DNA from: Synechocystis sp. PCC 7509
GTDB lineage: Bacteria; Cyanobacteriota; Cyanobacteriia; Cyanobacteriales; Chroococcidiopsidaceae
Length of the DNA: 64,000 nt
NCBI RefSeq assembly: GCF_000332075.2
Contig: NZ_ALVU02000001.1
Span: 682,001 to 746,000, forward strand
Direction: 5' to 3'
Positions 51,068 to 61,452 of the stretch are shown here, piece by piece (position 1 is the stretch's first letter; each line of letters opens with the position of its first letter). A program made the translations under genes and the position numbers. The notes beneath the pieces were generated by a model. The model saw nothing but the letters and a program-made list of their open reading frames with translations. It was not told the origin of the DNA and did not search any database.

Positions 51068-54000
51068 ATGAATAGCTCCTTCCTTTCTCGTCTTCATAGT
51101 AAAAGCCGCCCAGTTATTGTATTTGATGGGGCGATGGGTACATCTTTGCAAACGCAAAACTTAACTGCTGAAGACTTTGGCGGTGCGGAGTATGAAGGAT
51201 GTAATGAATATTTGGTACATACTAAGCCTGAATCTGTTAAAACAGTGCATCGTGACTTTCTGATTGCTGGAGCAGATGTAATTGAAACAGATACTTTTGG
51301 CGGCACATCTATTGTACTTGCGGAGTACGATTTAGGCGATCGCGCCTACGAACTAAATAAAACCGCCGCCGAACTTGCTAAAAGCGTTACTGCCGAGTTT
51401 TCAACTCCCGAAAAACCTAGGTTTGTAGCGGGTTCTATTGGGCCTGGGACGAAGTTACCAACACTTGGACACATTAATTATGACTCTTTAGAATCTGCCT
51501 TTGCCGAGCAAGCAGAAGGGCTGTATGACGGTGGAGTAGACTTATTCATCGTCGAAACTTGTCAAGACGTGCTGCAAATAAAAGCGGCGCTAAATGGCAT
51601 TGAGCAGGTTTTTCAGCGCAAGGGAGAAAGACGACCTCTAATGGTGTCGGTGACAATGGAAGTACAAGGGACAATGCTTGTAGGTACAGAAATCGGCGCT
51701 GTATTATCAATTTTGGAGCCTTACGCCATTGATATATTAGGGCTAAATTGCGCCACTGGGCCCGATCGCATGGCGGAACATATTAAGTATTTATCCCAGC
51801 ATTCGCCCTTTGTGGTTTCTTGTATTCCTAATGCGGGTTTACCGGAAAATATTGGCGGTCACGCTCACTATAAATTAACGCCCATAGAATTAAAAATGGC
51901 GTTGATGCACTTTATCGAAGATTTGGGAGTACAAGTAATCGGCGGTTGTTGCGGAACAAGACCCGATCATATTCAAAAATTAGCCGAAATAGGTACAACT
52001 TTACAACCCAAGGAGCGACAGTTTCAGTACGAACCGGCGGCGGCTTCTATCTATAGCGCTCAACCTTACGAGCAAGATAACTCATTTTTAATTGTCGGCG
52101 AACGGCTTAATGCTAGTGGCTCGAAAAAGTGCCGCGATTTATTGAATGCGGAAGATTGGGACGGACTTGTGGCTTTAGGAAAGGCGCAAGTTAAGGAAGG
52201 GGCGCACATATTAGATGTCAACGTCGATTATGTAGGACGCGATGGGGTGCGCGATATGCACGAATTAGCATCTCGTCTAGTAACCAGCGCAACTTTGCCT
52301 TTAATGCTGGACTCGACTGAATGGGAAAAAATGGAGGCTGGTTTAAAGGTTGCTGGTGGTAAGTGTTTGCTTAATTCGACTAACTACGAAGACGGCGAAC
52401 CCCGGTTTTTGAAAGTGTTGGAGTTGGCAAAAAAGTATGGCGCGGGAATAGTTGTCGGGACAATTGATGAAGATGGGATGGCGCGAACGGCAGATAAAAA
52501 GTTTGCGATCGCTCACCGTGCCTATCATCAAGCTGTAGAGTATGGTATCGCCCCTTATGAGATATTCTTCGATGCTCTAGCATTACCGATTTCTACAGGG
52601 ATTGAGGAAGATAGAGCTAATGGCAGCGCGACTATTGAAGCTATTAAAACAATTCGCCAAGAATTGCCCGGATGTCACGTTATTTTGGGTGTTTCTAACG
52701 TTTCTTTTGGTTTGAACCCCGCCGCACGAGTCGTGCTAAATTCGATGTTTCTGCACTATGCAACCGAAGCTGGGATGGATGCAGCCATTGTTAGCGCTAG
52801 TAAAATTTTGCCTTTGGCGCGGATTGAAGACAAGCATCAAGAAGTTTGTCGTCAGTTGATTTTTGACGAGCGCAAATTTGACGGGGATATCTGCGTATAC
52901 GATCCGTTGACCCAATTAACAACCTTATTTGAAGGAGCAACTACAAAACGCGATCGCACTGAAGACGAAAACTTACCTGTAGAAGAACGACTCAAGCGCC
53001 ACATCATTGACGGCGAAAGGATTGGTTTAGAAGAACAACTAAAAAAAGCTCTAGAAACTCACCCACCGTTAGAGATTATCAACGTTTTCTTGCTCGATGG
53101 GATGAAAGTTGTAGGGGAATTATTTGGTTCGGGACAAATGCAATTGCCTTTTGTATTGCAGTCGGCGGAAACAATGAAGGCGGCGGTGGCATTTTTAGAG
53201 CCGTTTATGGAGAAAAAAGCCGGCGAAGTTAGTACCAAAGGTACAGTTGTAATTGCCACTGTTAAAGGCGATGTCCACGATATCGGCAAAAATCTTGTAG
53301 ATATTATTTTGTCGAATAACGGTTACAAAGTAGTCAATTTAGGCATCAAACAGCCTGTAGACACCATTATTGACGCTTGCTTGCAGCACGAAGCCGATTG
53401 TATTGCCATGAGTGGACTATTGGTTAAATCTACCGCTTTTATGAAAGAGAACTTGCAAGTATTTAACGATCGCGGAATTACTACCCCAGTAATTCTAGGC
53501 GGTGCAGCGCTGACACCTAAGTTTGTTTACGAAGATTGTCAAAACGCCTACAAAGGTCAGGTAATTTACGGTAAAGATGCTTTTTCTGACCTGCATTTTA
53601 TGGATAAATTAATGCCAGCAAAGTCCCAAGATAAATGGAGCGATCGCACGGGCTTTTTAGATGGTACGGCAATAGAAGTTGTAGAAAATGGCTCTAAGCC
53701 CGTCGTAGAAGTGGCTGAAACTGTAGTTGAAGCTGAAAACCTACCCGCAGACACCCGCCGCTCGGAGGCGGTAGCAATAGACATAAAACGCCCCACGCCG
53801 CCCTTTTGGGGAACTCAGTTATTAGGTGCTGACATCGACTTAGAGGAAGTTTTTGGGTATTTGGACTTGCAAGCCCTAATTGCCGGACAATGGCAGTTTC
53901 GCAAGCCTAGAGAGCAATCTAAAGAAGAATACGAGGCATTTTTGGGGGAGAAAGTTTACCCAGTTTTAGAGCAATGGAAGCAACGAGTAGTTGAGGAAAA

Positions 54001-54583
54001 GCTGTTGCATCCTCAGATAATTTACGGGTATTTTCCTTGTCAATCCGAGGGAAATTCTTTGTATATTTACGAGCCAGAGACGACAGAAAAAATTGCAACT
54101 TTTGAGTTTCCGCGTCAAAAGTCATTGAGACGATTGTGTATTGCTGACTTTTTTGCTCCGGTGGAATCGGGCATTATGGATGTATTTCCAATGCAGGCGG
54201 TAACAGTGGGAGAAGTGGCGACCGAGTTTGCTAAATCCTTATTTGACGAGCATAAATATACTGATTACCTCTACTTTCACGGGTTAGCGGTATCTGTGGC
54301 GGAAGCATTGGCGGAATGGGTACACCTTCGGATTCGGCGCGAATTGGGTCTGGGCGCGGAACCGACCAGTATTCGAGATATATTAGCTCAACGCTACCCT
54401 GGTTCTCGTTATAGTTTTGGTTATCCAGCTTGTCCAAATATTCAAGACCAATACAAGTTGTTGGATTTACTGAAAAGCGATCGCATTAATCTACATATGG
54501 ATGAAAGCGAACAACTATATCCCGAACAGTCTACAACGGCAATTATTGCCTATCACCCCACGGCTAAATACTTTAGCGCCTAA
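51068..54583 (+). CDS. metH: cobalamin-dependent methionine synthase
   Basis: A 1171-residue multidomain enzyme that transfers methyl from 5-methyl-THF to homocysteine through B12. Order: homocysteine-binding barrel ([15 protein letters not shown]; zinc ligands in GLNCATGPD and [10 protein letters not shown]), pterin-binding domain at about 345-620 ([35 protein letters not shown]), B12 cap and binding domains ([20 protein letters not shown], with the cobalt-ligand His) and the reactivation domain ([40 protein letters not shown]). Full length. No B12 riboswitch could be made out in the 130 bp leader, which borders the IS110 remnant. Confidence 0.96.
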   Translation: MNSSFLSRLHSKSRPVIVFDGAMGTSLQTQNLTAEDFGGAEYEGCNEYLVHTKPESVKTVHRDFLIAGADVIETDTFGGTSIVLAEYDLGDRAYELNKTAAELAKSVTAEFSTPEKPRFVAGSIGPGTKLPTLGHINYDSLESAFAEQAEGLYDGGVDLFIVETCQDVLQIKAALNGIEQVFQRKGERRPLMVSVTMEVQGTMLVGTEIGAVLSILEPYAIDILGLNCATGPDRMAEHIKYLSQHSPFVVSCIPNAGLPENIGGHAHYKLTPIELKMALMHFIEDLGVQVIGGCCGTRPDHIQKLAEIGTTLQPKERQFQYEPAAASIYSAQPYEQDNSFLIVGERLNASGSKKCRDLLNAEDWDGLVALGKAQVKEGAHILDVNVDYVGRDGVRDMHELASRLVTSATLPLMLDSTEWEKMEAGLKVAGGKCLLNSTNYEDGEPRFLKVLELAKKYGAGIVVGTIDEDGMARTADKKFAIAHRAYHQAVEYGIAPYEIFFDALALPISTGIEEDRANGSATIEAIKTIRQELPGCHVILGVSNVSFGLNPAARVVLNSMFLHYATEAGMDAAIVSASKILPLARIEDKHQEVCRQLIFDERKFDGDICVYDPLTQLTTLFEGATTKRDRTEDENLPVEERLKRHIIDGERIGLEEQLKKALETHPPLEIINVFLLDGMKVVGELFGSGQMQLPFVLQSAETMKAAVAFLEPFMEKKAGEVSTKGTVVIATVKGDVHDIGKNLVDIILSNNGYKVVNLGIKQPVDTIIDACLQHEADCIAMSGLLVKSTAFMKENLQVFNDRGITTPVILGGAALTPKFVYEDCQNAYKGQVIYGKDAFSDLHFMDKLMPAKSQDKWSDRTGFLDGTAIEVVENGSKPVVEVAETVVEAENLPADTRRSEAVAIDIKRPTPPFWGTQLLGADIDLEEVFGYLDLQALIAGQWQFRKPREQSKEEYEAFLGEKVYPVLEQWKQRVVEEKLLHPQIIYGYFPCQSEGNSLYIYEPETTEKIATFEFPRQKSLRRLCIADFFAPVESGIMDVFPMQAVTVGEVATEFAKSLFDEHKYTDYLYFHGLAVSVAEALAEWVHLRIRRELGLGAEPTSIRDILAQRYPGSRYSFGYPACPNIQDQYKLLDLLKSDRINLHMDESEQLYPEQSTTAIIAYHPTAKYFSA

Positions 54584-54593
54584 ATAATATAAC

Positions 54594-54615
54594 AGGGCAG
54601 TTTTGTGGCTGCCCT
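54594..54615 (+). terminator. first hairpin after metH
   Basis: AGGGCAG (54594-54600) pairs with CTGCCCT (54609-54615), starting ten bases after the metH stop. It is followed by ATAAATAATC, so termination here would be weak. Confidence 0.55.
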
Positions 54616-54648
54616 ATAAATAATCTGCAAAGTCTTCGCAAAATAATC

Positions 54649-54676
54649 AAAAAGCACCCCTTATGGGGTGCTTTTT
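54649..54676. terminator. strong bidirectional terminator between metH and the convergent membrane protein gene
   Basis: AAAAAGCACCCC and GGGGTGCTTTTT around TTAT give a symmetrical hairpin with a U-run on both strands, 28 bp from the stop at 54704. Confidence 0.92.
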
Positions 54677-54703
54677 AAGTTGTCAAATTGTTAGCAGGTG
54701 AAG

Positions 54704-55345
54704 TTAATAATTTCCATTTGCTCTAGGCTTACGTGCGCCAGCAGCCGAACCAATCATTGAAGCGGCTAAACCTAGTAAAGAACCAAATACAAACGACCAC
54801 AAGCCTCTTGTTGCTCCTTCCGCGATCGCCCGTGCATCATTAGCGCTCACATTTGGCGCTGGAGGTACATTTACGCCACCTTGCTGCTGTACCTGGTTTG
54901 TGATGGCTCCTGCCGCATTAGCCGCCGCATTAGTTACCAAACCAAAAGCACCGCTAACTCCACTTGCTAGTAACCAAGAGCTAAGAGCTAGAGTTGTTGC
55001 CCACAAAATTGTCCCATTTAGTAAAGCTGTTTTCCGGTTCATTGGTCCGCAAGCTTGGGCTGTAAACCAACCACCGATAAATAACGAAACTAGCAAAGCA
55101 ATAATTGCACTAATTCCCGCCGTCGCTCCAGCATTATCAGCGTTCGATCTGGGTGCGCCAGAATCAGAAATAAACCCTGTAGTGATTGCGCCAATTAATG
55201 CTGTCAAAACTAACTGAGTTGCTAGGGCTACTACTAAACCTGAAAATATTGGGCCCCATCGGACGCGATCATGATAATCTACAACGTTAGCCGTTACTCC
55301 CGGCTCTGTAATTACATCGTTAATTGGTCTGTTTACGTAAGACAT
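54704..55345 (-). CDS. four-helix membrane protein, unknown
   Basis: A 213-residue protein. After a hydrophilic N-terminus (about 30 residues) come four membrane segments: WGPIFSGLVVALATQLVLTA, GISAIIALLVSLFIGGWFTA, GTILWATTLALSSWLLASGV and GLWSFVFGSLLGLAASMIGS, with Gly/Ala-rich packing faces. A loop of about 50 residues between helices 3 and 4 is Asn/Ala/Gln-rich (NQVQQQGGVNVPPAPN). The RVRWGPIFSG motif recurs in bacterial proteins of unknown function, some linked to stress responses. Basic C-terminus. Monocistronic. Confidence 0.75.
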   Translation of the reverse strand: MSYVNRPINDVITEPGVTANVVDYHDRVRWGPIFSGLVVALATQLVLTALIGAITTGFISDSGAPRSNADNAGATAGISAIIALLVSLFIGGWFTAQACGPMNRKTALLNGTILWATTLALSSWLLASGVSGAFGLVTNAAANAAGAITNQVQQQGGVNVPPAPNVSANDARAIAEGATRGLWSFVFGSLLGLAASMIGSAAGARKPRANGNY

Positions 55346-55850
55346 AACTTTATGTTTCCTGATTATTTATTTGTTAGGATTGCTTAGTTTTTTTTACTTC
55401 AGAGCTTTATTTAATTACAAAATTCGTCATTACACTATCTATCACTAGAAATACATTAATTGTCTACCTTTAGACATAAAAAAGAAAAAATTATGATTAA
55501 ATTAGTTTCTATCCACACCATGATCTTTGATTTTGGGGTTTTTATAAGCTTCAATAAATGTCTAAAATCCTCATAGTTTTTTTGTTTTAATAAGTAATTT
55601 TAAAAAGTTTTCAAAATGATTGGGATCTTCTCTGGGCTGACAAAAAATTAACTCATAAAGGAGATTAAATTTTTAAAACAACGACTTTTTGGCTAATAAT
55701 AATTGCTTAATTACTCGGCGGCTATTTAAACAAATAATCAAATTTAATCTGTACAATTTGCAAATTTACCAAATTCTGATTTAATGTAAAAATAATTGTA
55801 GTCAATGTAAAAATTTGTAAAGATTGTAAAGAACTATAGGTTATAGGCTA
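55346..55850. other. 505-bp AT-rich non-coding region
   Basis: It lies between the divergent membrane-protein gene and a TPR gene. It is unusually AT-rich with runs of T and A, and has no HIP1 octamer. No gene, repeat or RNA fold was seen. It should hold both promoters. Confidence 0.5.
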
Positions 55851-56957
55851 GTGCAAAGATCAAAATTATTAGGAATTGGTTTAGTATTGCTGGGAGGAAT
55901 CGCGGTCTTAGTACCGACGGTAGCTACTGCGGAGATACAGATAGCGTCAAAAAACAGTAGTAAGCAAGCCATCAGCCAGCAGTTAAATAAATTGCTAGAA
56001 CAAGGGCGTAAATTAGTAGATGCGGGCAACTGGTCAGGAGCGATCGCCTTGTATCAAAAAGCAGCGAAGTTAGAGAAAAATAATCCTCGCATTTTCTCTG
56101 GTATAGGCTACTTACAAGGATTGAAAGGTGATTTTGCGGCGGCGGTCGTAGCCTATCGTCAAGCGGTAGTATTAGAGCCAAAGAATCCAGACTTTCACTA
56201 TGCTTTAGCTTATAGTTTAGGGAAATTGGGCGAAAATACGGGTGCAGCCGAAGCTTATAGTCGCACTATAGAGTTAGACCAAAATAACCCTAAAGCTTAT
56301 TTAGGATTTGGGGTAATTATGTTACGCCAAGGAAATTATAATAGCGCGATCGCAGCCTACGAAAAAGCTTTAGCCCTAGAACCGGATAATGCCAGCGCTC
56401 ACGGCTTTCTAGGAGAAATATTACTAAGACAGGGGCGTTCAATGGAAGCAATTTCGGCTTTACAAAAGTCGGCGCAAATAGACCCCAACAATAGCACTGT
56501 ACTGTTATCTTTAGCCGACGCTTGGGGAAAACAAGGGAATGAAACGGCTAAATTATTAACATTGCAGCAAGTCGCCAAGCTAGAACCAAGCAATGCAAAA
56601 GTCCAAGTAGCAATTGGCAATATGCTGTTGACACAAAATGATTTAGAAAATGCAATACTTGCTTACGAAAAAGCTTTAACTGTCGAGCCAAACTTAGTTA
56701 CAGCCCAAGAAGCGATTGGGAATATTTTACTAGCCAGGGGAGAATTAAAGCCAGCAATTAGAGCCTACAAGCGGCTAATTGTGCTATCGCCACAAAATGG
56801 TAATGCTTACTATAGCTTGGGTGTAGCTTTGCAACAGCAGCAACAAATACCAGATGCGATCGCCGCTTTTAGCCGCGCCCGCGAACTTTATCAGCAAAGA
56901 GGACAGTTAGAAGGCTTACAAAAAGCCGAAGCTGCATTGAAACAATTACAGCCTTAG
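55851..56957 (+). CDS. exported TPR-repeat protein
   Basis: A 368-residue protein starting at GTG 55851 with a signal peptide (LLGIGLVLLGGIAVLVPTVA, cleavage near TAEIQ). About nine TPRs fill residues 45-365, e.g. NWSGAIALYQKAAKLEKNNP, NYNSAIAAYEKALALEPDNA, DLENAILAYEKALTVEPNLV and ELKPAIRAYKRLIVLSPQNG. It probably forms a superhelical scaffold in the periplasm. No enzymatic domain is present, and the partner is unknown. It is convergent with the flavoprotein gene after 18 bp. Confidence 0.83.
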   Translation: MQRSKLLGIGLVLLGGIAVLVPTVATAEIQIASKNSSKQAISQQLNKLLEQGRKLVDAGNWSGAIALYQKAAKLEKNNPRIFSGIGYLQGLKGDFAAAVVAYRQAVVLEPKNPDFHYALAYSLGKLGENTGAAEAYSRTIELDQNNPKAYLGFGVIMLRQGNYNSAIAAYEKALALEPDNASAHGFLGEILLRQGRSMEAISALQKSAQIDPNNSTVLLSLADAWGKQGNETAKLLTLQQVAKLEPSNAKVQVAIGNMLLTQNDLENAILAYEKALTVEPNLVTAQEAIGNILLARGELKPAIRAYKRLIVLSPQNGNAYYSLGVALQQQQQIPDAIAAFSRARELYQQRGQLEGLQKAEAALKQLQP

Positions 56958-56975
56958 CTTAAGTTTTTACACTTT

Positions 56976-58262
56976 TTAAGCTGTCTCGGCTAAATATTTA
57001 TGAGCAAAAGTAACAGCCATCGCCCCTTCCCCGACGGCAGAAGCTACGCGCTTTACTGAACCGTGTCGGACATCCCCCGCCGCAAAAGAACCTGGAACGC
57101 TAGTTTCTAGAAAGAATGGATCGCGATCTAGAGTCCAGCATTCGGGTGGACGACCATCTTTAAGTAAATCTGAGCCAGTAATTAGATAACCTGACAAGTC
57201 ACGGATAATACTGGTATCTTTTGCCCATTCAGTATTTGGCGCGCCACCAATGCAAACAAAAAGTCGTCCTGTATCGATTTGCTGCACTTCTCCATCACTG
57301 CAATTAGTAACTTCGATTTGACGAAGCGATGTATCGCCACTTAATTTAGTAACTTGAGATTGAAACAGCACTTCAATGTTGCTAGTGTTTGTAATTCGAT
57401 TAATTAAATAATGAGATAAGGTTGCTGCTAAATTATTGCCACGAACTAGCATCGTCACTTTGCGCGCGTAGCGAGAGAAATACATAGCAGCTTGACCTGC
57501 GGAGTTACCACCACCAACTACAAAAACGTGTTCATCTTGACACATGGGCGCTTCGCTTGCACCTGCACCATAGAACAATCCGACTTTTAAAAATTGGTCT
57601 TCGTTGGGCAAATCTAGTCGTCGATATTCTACCCCAGTGGCACAAATATTTGCTCGTGCAACCATTTTGCTGCCATCCGCCATATCTGTATAGATACGAT
57701 TATTCTTAAATTCTGATTTTGTTCCTTCGCGCAACAGCAGAATCTCTATGCCAAACTTAACCGCTTGCTGCCGTGCGCGTTCGGCTAAATTAGCACCGCT
57801 AATTCCTTCTGGGAAGCCCATATAGTTTTCAATCAAGGAACTTGTACCCGCTTGTCCTCCTACCGCATGACGTTCAACTAAAACTGTACGCAAACCTTCG
57901 GAAGCCGCATAAACCGCCGCACTTAACCCTGCTGGCCCTGCACCGTAAATTGATACGTCGTATTCTTTAAGCTTTGGTTGCGTTACCCAGCCCAAATGTT
58001 GAGCAATTTCGCGGATACTAGGAGCAAATAGCCTCGTTCCATCAGGTAATTCAACTACTGGTAAGCGAATATTGCTTAAAGATGGCAATCCAAGTTCTCG
58101 GTTGCAATCAGCGTCGCAAGTAATTAAAATCCAATCAAATTCAACTACCATGCGATTGAGAAAATCACGGATTTCATAGGCTTGGGCTGAATCTGGTTGA
58201 CCGTAAAGCCGGACTTTTTTTTGATTTGGTTGTGTAGAATCTAAATCTTTTAGTTGGGTCAT
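56976..58262 (-). CDS. thioredoxin-reductase-like FAD/NAD(P) oxidoreductase with N-terminal glutaredoxin-like domain
   Basis: A 428-residue flavoprotein. Residues 15-95 resemble a glutaredoxin/thioredoxin fold (KVRLYGQPDSAQAYEIRDFL, LPVVELPDGTRLFAPSIREI) but have no CxxC. The rest is TrxR-like: FAD site SIYGAGPAGLSAAVYAASEG, ICATGVEYRRLD, NADPH site VFVVGGGNSAGQAAMYFSRY and FAAGDVRHGSVKRVASAVGE. The position of the TrxR redox CxxC reads GAGASEAPMCQDEHV, with a single Cys. It therefore cannot act as a classical thioredoxin reductase. A ferredoxin/flavodoxin-type or quinone reductase role is possible. ATG start. Confidence 0.85.
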   Translation of the reverse strand: MTQLKDLDSTQPNQKKVRLYGQPDSAQAYEIRDFLNRMVVEFDWILITCDADCNRELGLPSLSNIRLPVVELPDGTRLFAPSIREIAQHLGWVTQPKLKEYDVSIYGAGPAGLSAAVYAASEGLRTVLVERHAVGGQAGTSSLIENYMGFPEGISGANLAERARQQAVKFGIEILLLREGTKSEFKNNRIYTDMADGSKMVARANICATGVEYRRLDLPNEDQFLKVGLFYGAGASEAPMCQDEHVFVVGGGNSAGQAAMYFSRYARKVTMLVRGNNLAATLSHYLINRITNTSNIEVLFQSQVTKLSGDTSLRQIEVTNCSDGEVQQIDTGRLFVCIGGAPNTEWAKDTSIIRDLSGYLITGSDLLKDGRPPECWTLDRDPFFLETSVPGSFAAGDVRHGSVKRVASAVGEGAMAVTFAHKYLAETA

Positions 58263-58392
58263 TTTGGTTTCCTCGGATTATTTTGTATAGATGCGATCGC
58301 GTTTTGTCCCAATCAAGGATTGCACTGTAAAGTTAAAAGGGCGATTTGTTCGCGCCAATACACTGCTCTTTATTTAACTAAGGCGAAGATTT

Positions 58393-58794
58393 ATGCCTGA
58401 TATCGTAGATACTGCAATTAACGCGGGTACTTTCAATACTTTGGTAACAGCTATCACTGCTGCGGGACTTGATACAGCACTGAAGGGCGAAGGGCCATTT
58501 ACTGTTTTTGCACCCACTGATGAAGCTTTTTCAAAGCTGCCATCGGGAACGGTTGAGTCGCTGTTAGAAGATGTTATTCAACTGCGAAAAATCTTGGAGT
58601 ACCATGTCGTATCTGGCAAAGTAATGGCAGCCGATGTAGTGAAACTTGACTCAGCAACTACAACAGAAGGTTCAACCGTGAAAATTGATGCCTCTAATGG
58701 TGTCAAGGTAAATGATGCTACCGTTGTTACCCCCGATGTTGAAGCAGATAATGGTGTGATTCACATTATTGATACAGTGCTAATTCCTCAATAG
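58393..58794 (+). CDS. fasciclin (FAS1) domain protein
   Basis: A 133-residue single FAS1 domain: [60 protein letters not shown] and the end motif [16 protein letters not shown]. No signal peptide is present from the ATG ([12 protein letters not shown]), so it is either cytosolic or exported by another route. FAS1 domains mediate adhesion or protein contacts. A start further upstream is not available in frame with a hydrophobic leader. Confidence 0.92.
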   Translation: MPDIVDTAINAGTFNTLVTAITAAGLDTALKGEGPFTVFAPTDEAFSKLPSGTVESLLEDVIQLRKILEYHVVSGKVMAADVVKLDSATTTEGSTVKIDASNGVKVNDATVVTPDVEADNGVIHIIDTVLIPQ

Positions 58795-58818
58795 GTACTA
58801 AGAACAAGTCTGATCGCT

Positions 58819-59460
58819 TCAGGCTTGTTCTATCAATTGCTTATCAATAATTCCTGGCAAAAGATAGAACGCGGGAATAAGGGCGTAAAGTATGATACTC
58901 AAGTTAAGGCTGATAAAAGCTAAACCTGCGGCAACAAGATAAGAAATTGGATAGCTAAGAGTCCAAAGGGTTGCTTTTTGAACAACTTTTTGGTGAATAG
59001 TTTTTTCCGTCTTAATGTAGCGACGAACAACATAAAACCAAAGTGCGTTGTAAGCAAATCCAGTAATTGCTAGAGATAACCCATAAAAAACAACGACAGG
59101 TAGAGATGAGCCATATTCACCAATAAGCGCTGTAGGATAGGGGATAAAAGCAACGCACATTAACAATAGTAAGTTGATTACTAAAATAGTGCGATCGACT
59201 CGTTTGATAAAATGAAAAAGTGCGTGATGATTGATCCAAATTACGCCAATGACAATAAAACTGGTGGCATAACTTAGAACATGGGGTAAAACTTGGAGTA
59301 GTTTAGCAATAACTTCAGAGGAGGTGGCTTGAGTTAAGTCCGGTGCTTTGATTTCGATTACAAGTAGAGTTACAGCGATCGCAAATACACCATCACTAAA
59401 AGCCTCAAAACGGTTTAAACTCATCAAGGGAACTTGTTTTGTACTCTCCAATTGCGGCAT
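58819..59460 (-). CDS. TMEM175 family (DUF1211) putative potassium channel
   Basis: A 213-residue protein with six membrane helices. The first contains RFEAFSDGVFAIAVTLLVIE, whose FSDGVFAIA is the selectivity-filter signature of TMEM175 channels. The bacterial form tetramerises. Other helices include VLSYATSFIVIGVIWINHHA and ISYLVAAGLAFISLNLSIIL. ATG start at 59460. It shares strand with the FAD monooxygenase 37 bp upstream and may belong to the same transcript. Confidence 0.9.
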   Translation of the reverse strand: MPQLESTKQVPLMSLNRFEAFSDGVFAIAVTLLVIEIKAPDLTQATSSEVIAKLLQVLPHVLSYATSFIVIGVIWINHHALFHFIKRVDRTILVINLLLLMCVAFIPYPTALIGEYGSSLPVVVFYGLSLAITGFAYNALWFYVVRRYIKTEKTIHQKVVQKATLWTLSYPISYLVAAGLAFISLNLSIILYALIPAFYLLPGIIDKQLIEQA

Positions 59461-59497
59461 TTTAGTCTCCTGAAGTAGTAGTTTAAATCAGTTTACT

Positions 59498-60685
59498 CTA
59501 CGCTTTTTGTTGCAGAGTCGCTAAATTTTCACCAAATCGACCTGTACCATAACTAAATTGAGAGAAGTCGCCCATTTGTTTACCTGATGCCATAAGTTGT
59601 CTGCCATAAGCTAGTTGACTTGGTTGCCAAGCTGACAGAGCTTTAGTAACATCATGATTGGATTTAACTAGCGCCTCTGCTAAAGAAATTGCATTTGCTG
59701 CTGCTTTTGCGGTACTTGCTGCGGTATGCGGACGAGGAATAAAAGCAGCATCGCCAACTAGCGCCACTCGTCCAAAGGTCATTTGCGGTACTCCCAAGTC
59801 TAGAATTGCTTGGACAAAAGGCTCTTGGGTTGCAGAAACAAGTTTTTGAAATGGGGGAGCGAGTACGGTATTTGCATAATTACGCATCTCTTGCTCAACA
59901 GAAGGTGCGATCGCACCTGGTGGAATAGAATAATCTCGACGTTTGCCATTTTTATCGGTCAAAATGCGCGGTAATTCGGTTGTTTCGTCATAGTTTACAT
60001 ACCAAACCCAGTTAAAACGGCGTTCTCCAGGTATTAATGATTCGCGATCGCCAGGAATTACATATTGCAAAATATGCGAGTTGGGAAATTGATAAAATAC
60101 AAATCGCTCTGTAAACAGCGCCGCCGCTTCTGATTGCAGTTCGTTTTCGTTGACAAGTCCTCGATAAGCAACATATCCGGCGTAACGATAATCAGCATGG
60201 GGTAAAAATTGTTGGCGTACTGTAGAATTTGGGCCATCTGCACCAATCAATAAATCTGCCGTTTCTTGAGTTCCATCGGTAAAAATGGCTGTAACGCGAT
60301 CGCCGTTTTGCCCAATATCAGTTAAGTATTTGCCGTAATGATAACGCTCCGAGGGAAAATGCCGACGCATAGAACCGTAAAGCAGATTCCAAGAAGTCAA
60401 CATTTGACGCATTGGCATTGGCTCATCAACACTACCATCAGAATTTAGATAATAACGTTCCTTTGCTACTACACCCAGCGATTGAGTAGAGATTCCCGCG
60501 CGTTCAAAAGCTTCAATAACATCGCTTTGTAATACAACACCACCACCGCGACTATCAAGAGTGCGATCGGAACGTTCGTAAATATCGACATCCCAACCAA
60601 TAGAACGCAAGATGATTCCGGTAAACAAACCGCCGAGCGATCCACCAATAACAATTGCTCGATTACCTGTTGATTTGATAGTCAT
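59498..60685 (-). CDS. FAD-dependent monooxygenase (PHBH/UbiH fold)
   Basis: A 395-residue flavin aromatic-hydroxylase-type protein: FAD site AIVIGGSLGGLFTGIILRSI, IYERSDRTLDSRGGGVVLQS, the DG motif ADLLIGADGPNSTVRQQFLP and GRVALVGDAAFIPRPHTAAS. The substrate is not predictable; relatives act on phenols and antibiotics. It lies 11 bp after the DsbA-like gene on the same strand, under the control region facing the LysR gene. ATG start. Confidence 0.9.
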   Translation of the reverse strand: MTIKSTGNRAIVIGGSLGGLFTGIILRSIGWDVDIYERSDRTLDSRGGGVVLQSDVIEAFERAGISTQSLGVVAKERYYLNSDGSVDEPMPMRQMLTSWNLLYGSMRRHFPSERYHYGKYLTDIGQNGDRVTAIFTDGTQETADLLIGADGPNSTVRQQFLPHADYRYAGYVAYRGLVNENELQSEAAALFTERFVFYQFPNSHILQYVIPGDRESLIPGERRFNWVWYVNYDETTELPRILTDKNGKRRDYSIPPGAIAPSVEQEMRNYANTVLAPPFQKLVSATQEPFVQAILDLGVPQMTFGRVALVGDAAFIPRPHTAASTAKAAANAISLAEALVKSNHDVTKALSAWQPSQLAYGRQLMASGKQMGDFSQFSYGTGRFGENLATLQQKA

Positions 60686-60696
60686 TGAACCTCTTG

Positions 60697-61338
60697 TTAT
60701 ACAACTTCTAATTCATTTACCGCCGTTTGTAAGGCTGCTAAGAAAACCTCAACGCTTTGCGCTCCAACAATTGTTTCTCTGCCGATTTTAATTGACGGTA
60801 CGCCGCGTATATTTCGGCTTGCTGCTTGTTCTTCTAGCGCTTTGACCTCCTCAACGCCTTCAGTTGAATTTAAAAATGCTCTAATGTCACCTTTTAACCC
60901 AACTTCCTCAGCAAGTTTAGCTAAGGTTTCAACATCGGTAATATCTTGACCTTCAGTAAAGTAAGCGTTTAAAATTCGCTCAACCATTTCTGTTGCTTTG
61001 CCTTCTTGTTCTGCAAGCCAACTGAGGCGATGCGCCTTTAAAGTGTTGGGGGTAACCTGCATTAAGTCATACCGAAATTTGATGCCATCACCACTAGCCG
61101 CCTGCATTGTTTGAGCATCAAGGCTCTGGGAATATTCCCAACTACCAAACTTATGAGAGCGATAGGTTTTACGATTCATCCCTGCTTCTGGCATCGTTGG
61201 GTTTAGTTCAAAGGGATACCAAAGGCGCTTTATCTTAATGGGGGCTTTTAGTTGCTCAATTGCTCTATTGAGTCTTTTATCTACAACCAAACACCAAGGG
61301 CAAATAAAATCTGAGGTAATTTCAATCGTTAAAGTCAT
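60697..61338 (-). CDS. DsbA/FrnE family thiol oxidoreductase
   Basis: A 213-residue cytosolic protein from ATG 61338 (MTLTIEITSDFICPWCLVVD), with AGGAAA upstream. The thioredoxin-fold redox site is CPWC; the cis-Pro region RGVPSIKIGRETIVGAQSVE is near the C-terminus and a helical insertion lies between. The FrnE subgroup forms a dithiol oxidase or isomerase, often in redox stress or polyketide loci. The frame is open upstream to 61419, but the extra 27 residues are not family-like. First gene of the run DsbA-FAD monooxygenase-TMEM175, divergent from LysR. Confidence 0.88.
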   Translation of the reverse strand: MTLTIEITSDFICPWCLVVDKRLNRAIEQLKAPIKIKRLWYPFELNPTMPEAGMNRKTYRSHKFGSWEYSQSLDAQTMQAASGDGIKFRYDLMQVTPNTLKAHRLSWLAEQEGKATEMVERILNAYFTEGQDITDVETLAKLAEEVGLKGDIRAFLNSTEGVEEVKALEEQAASRNIRGVPSIKIGRETIVGAQSVEVFLAALQTAVNELEVV

Positions 61339-61400
61339 GAGTTTGTTTCCTTTAATTCCTGACTTTTTAACAATAACTCCATTCATAAAAAATGATAATA

Positions 61401-61437
61401 TAGCTAATATGCTAAACACCTTTGCGTTTTATGCAAA
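61401..61437. promoter_or_regulatory. candidate LysR operator in the divergent region
   Basis: Two inverted repeats lie between the divergent dsbA-like and lysR genes: TAGC-N6-GCTA at 61401-61414 and TTTGC-N7-GCAAA at 61421-61437. LysR-type regulators bind such sites (T-N11-A-like) next to their own gene and typically control the divergent neighbour. The second repeat ends 15 bp before the lysR ATG and overlaps its likely promoter, consistent with autoregulation. Confidence 0.5.
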
Positions 61438-61452
61438 AGTATAAAAACTCCG

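Noticed and set aside
61339-61419. Extended N-terminus of the DsbA-like protein
   Set aside because: The extra residues cover the presumed LysR operator region, and the family begins at MTLTIEITSDF with a good ribosome-binding site.
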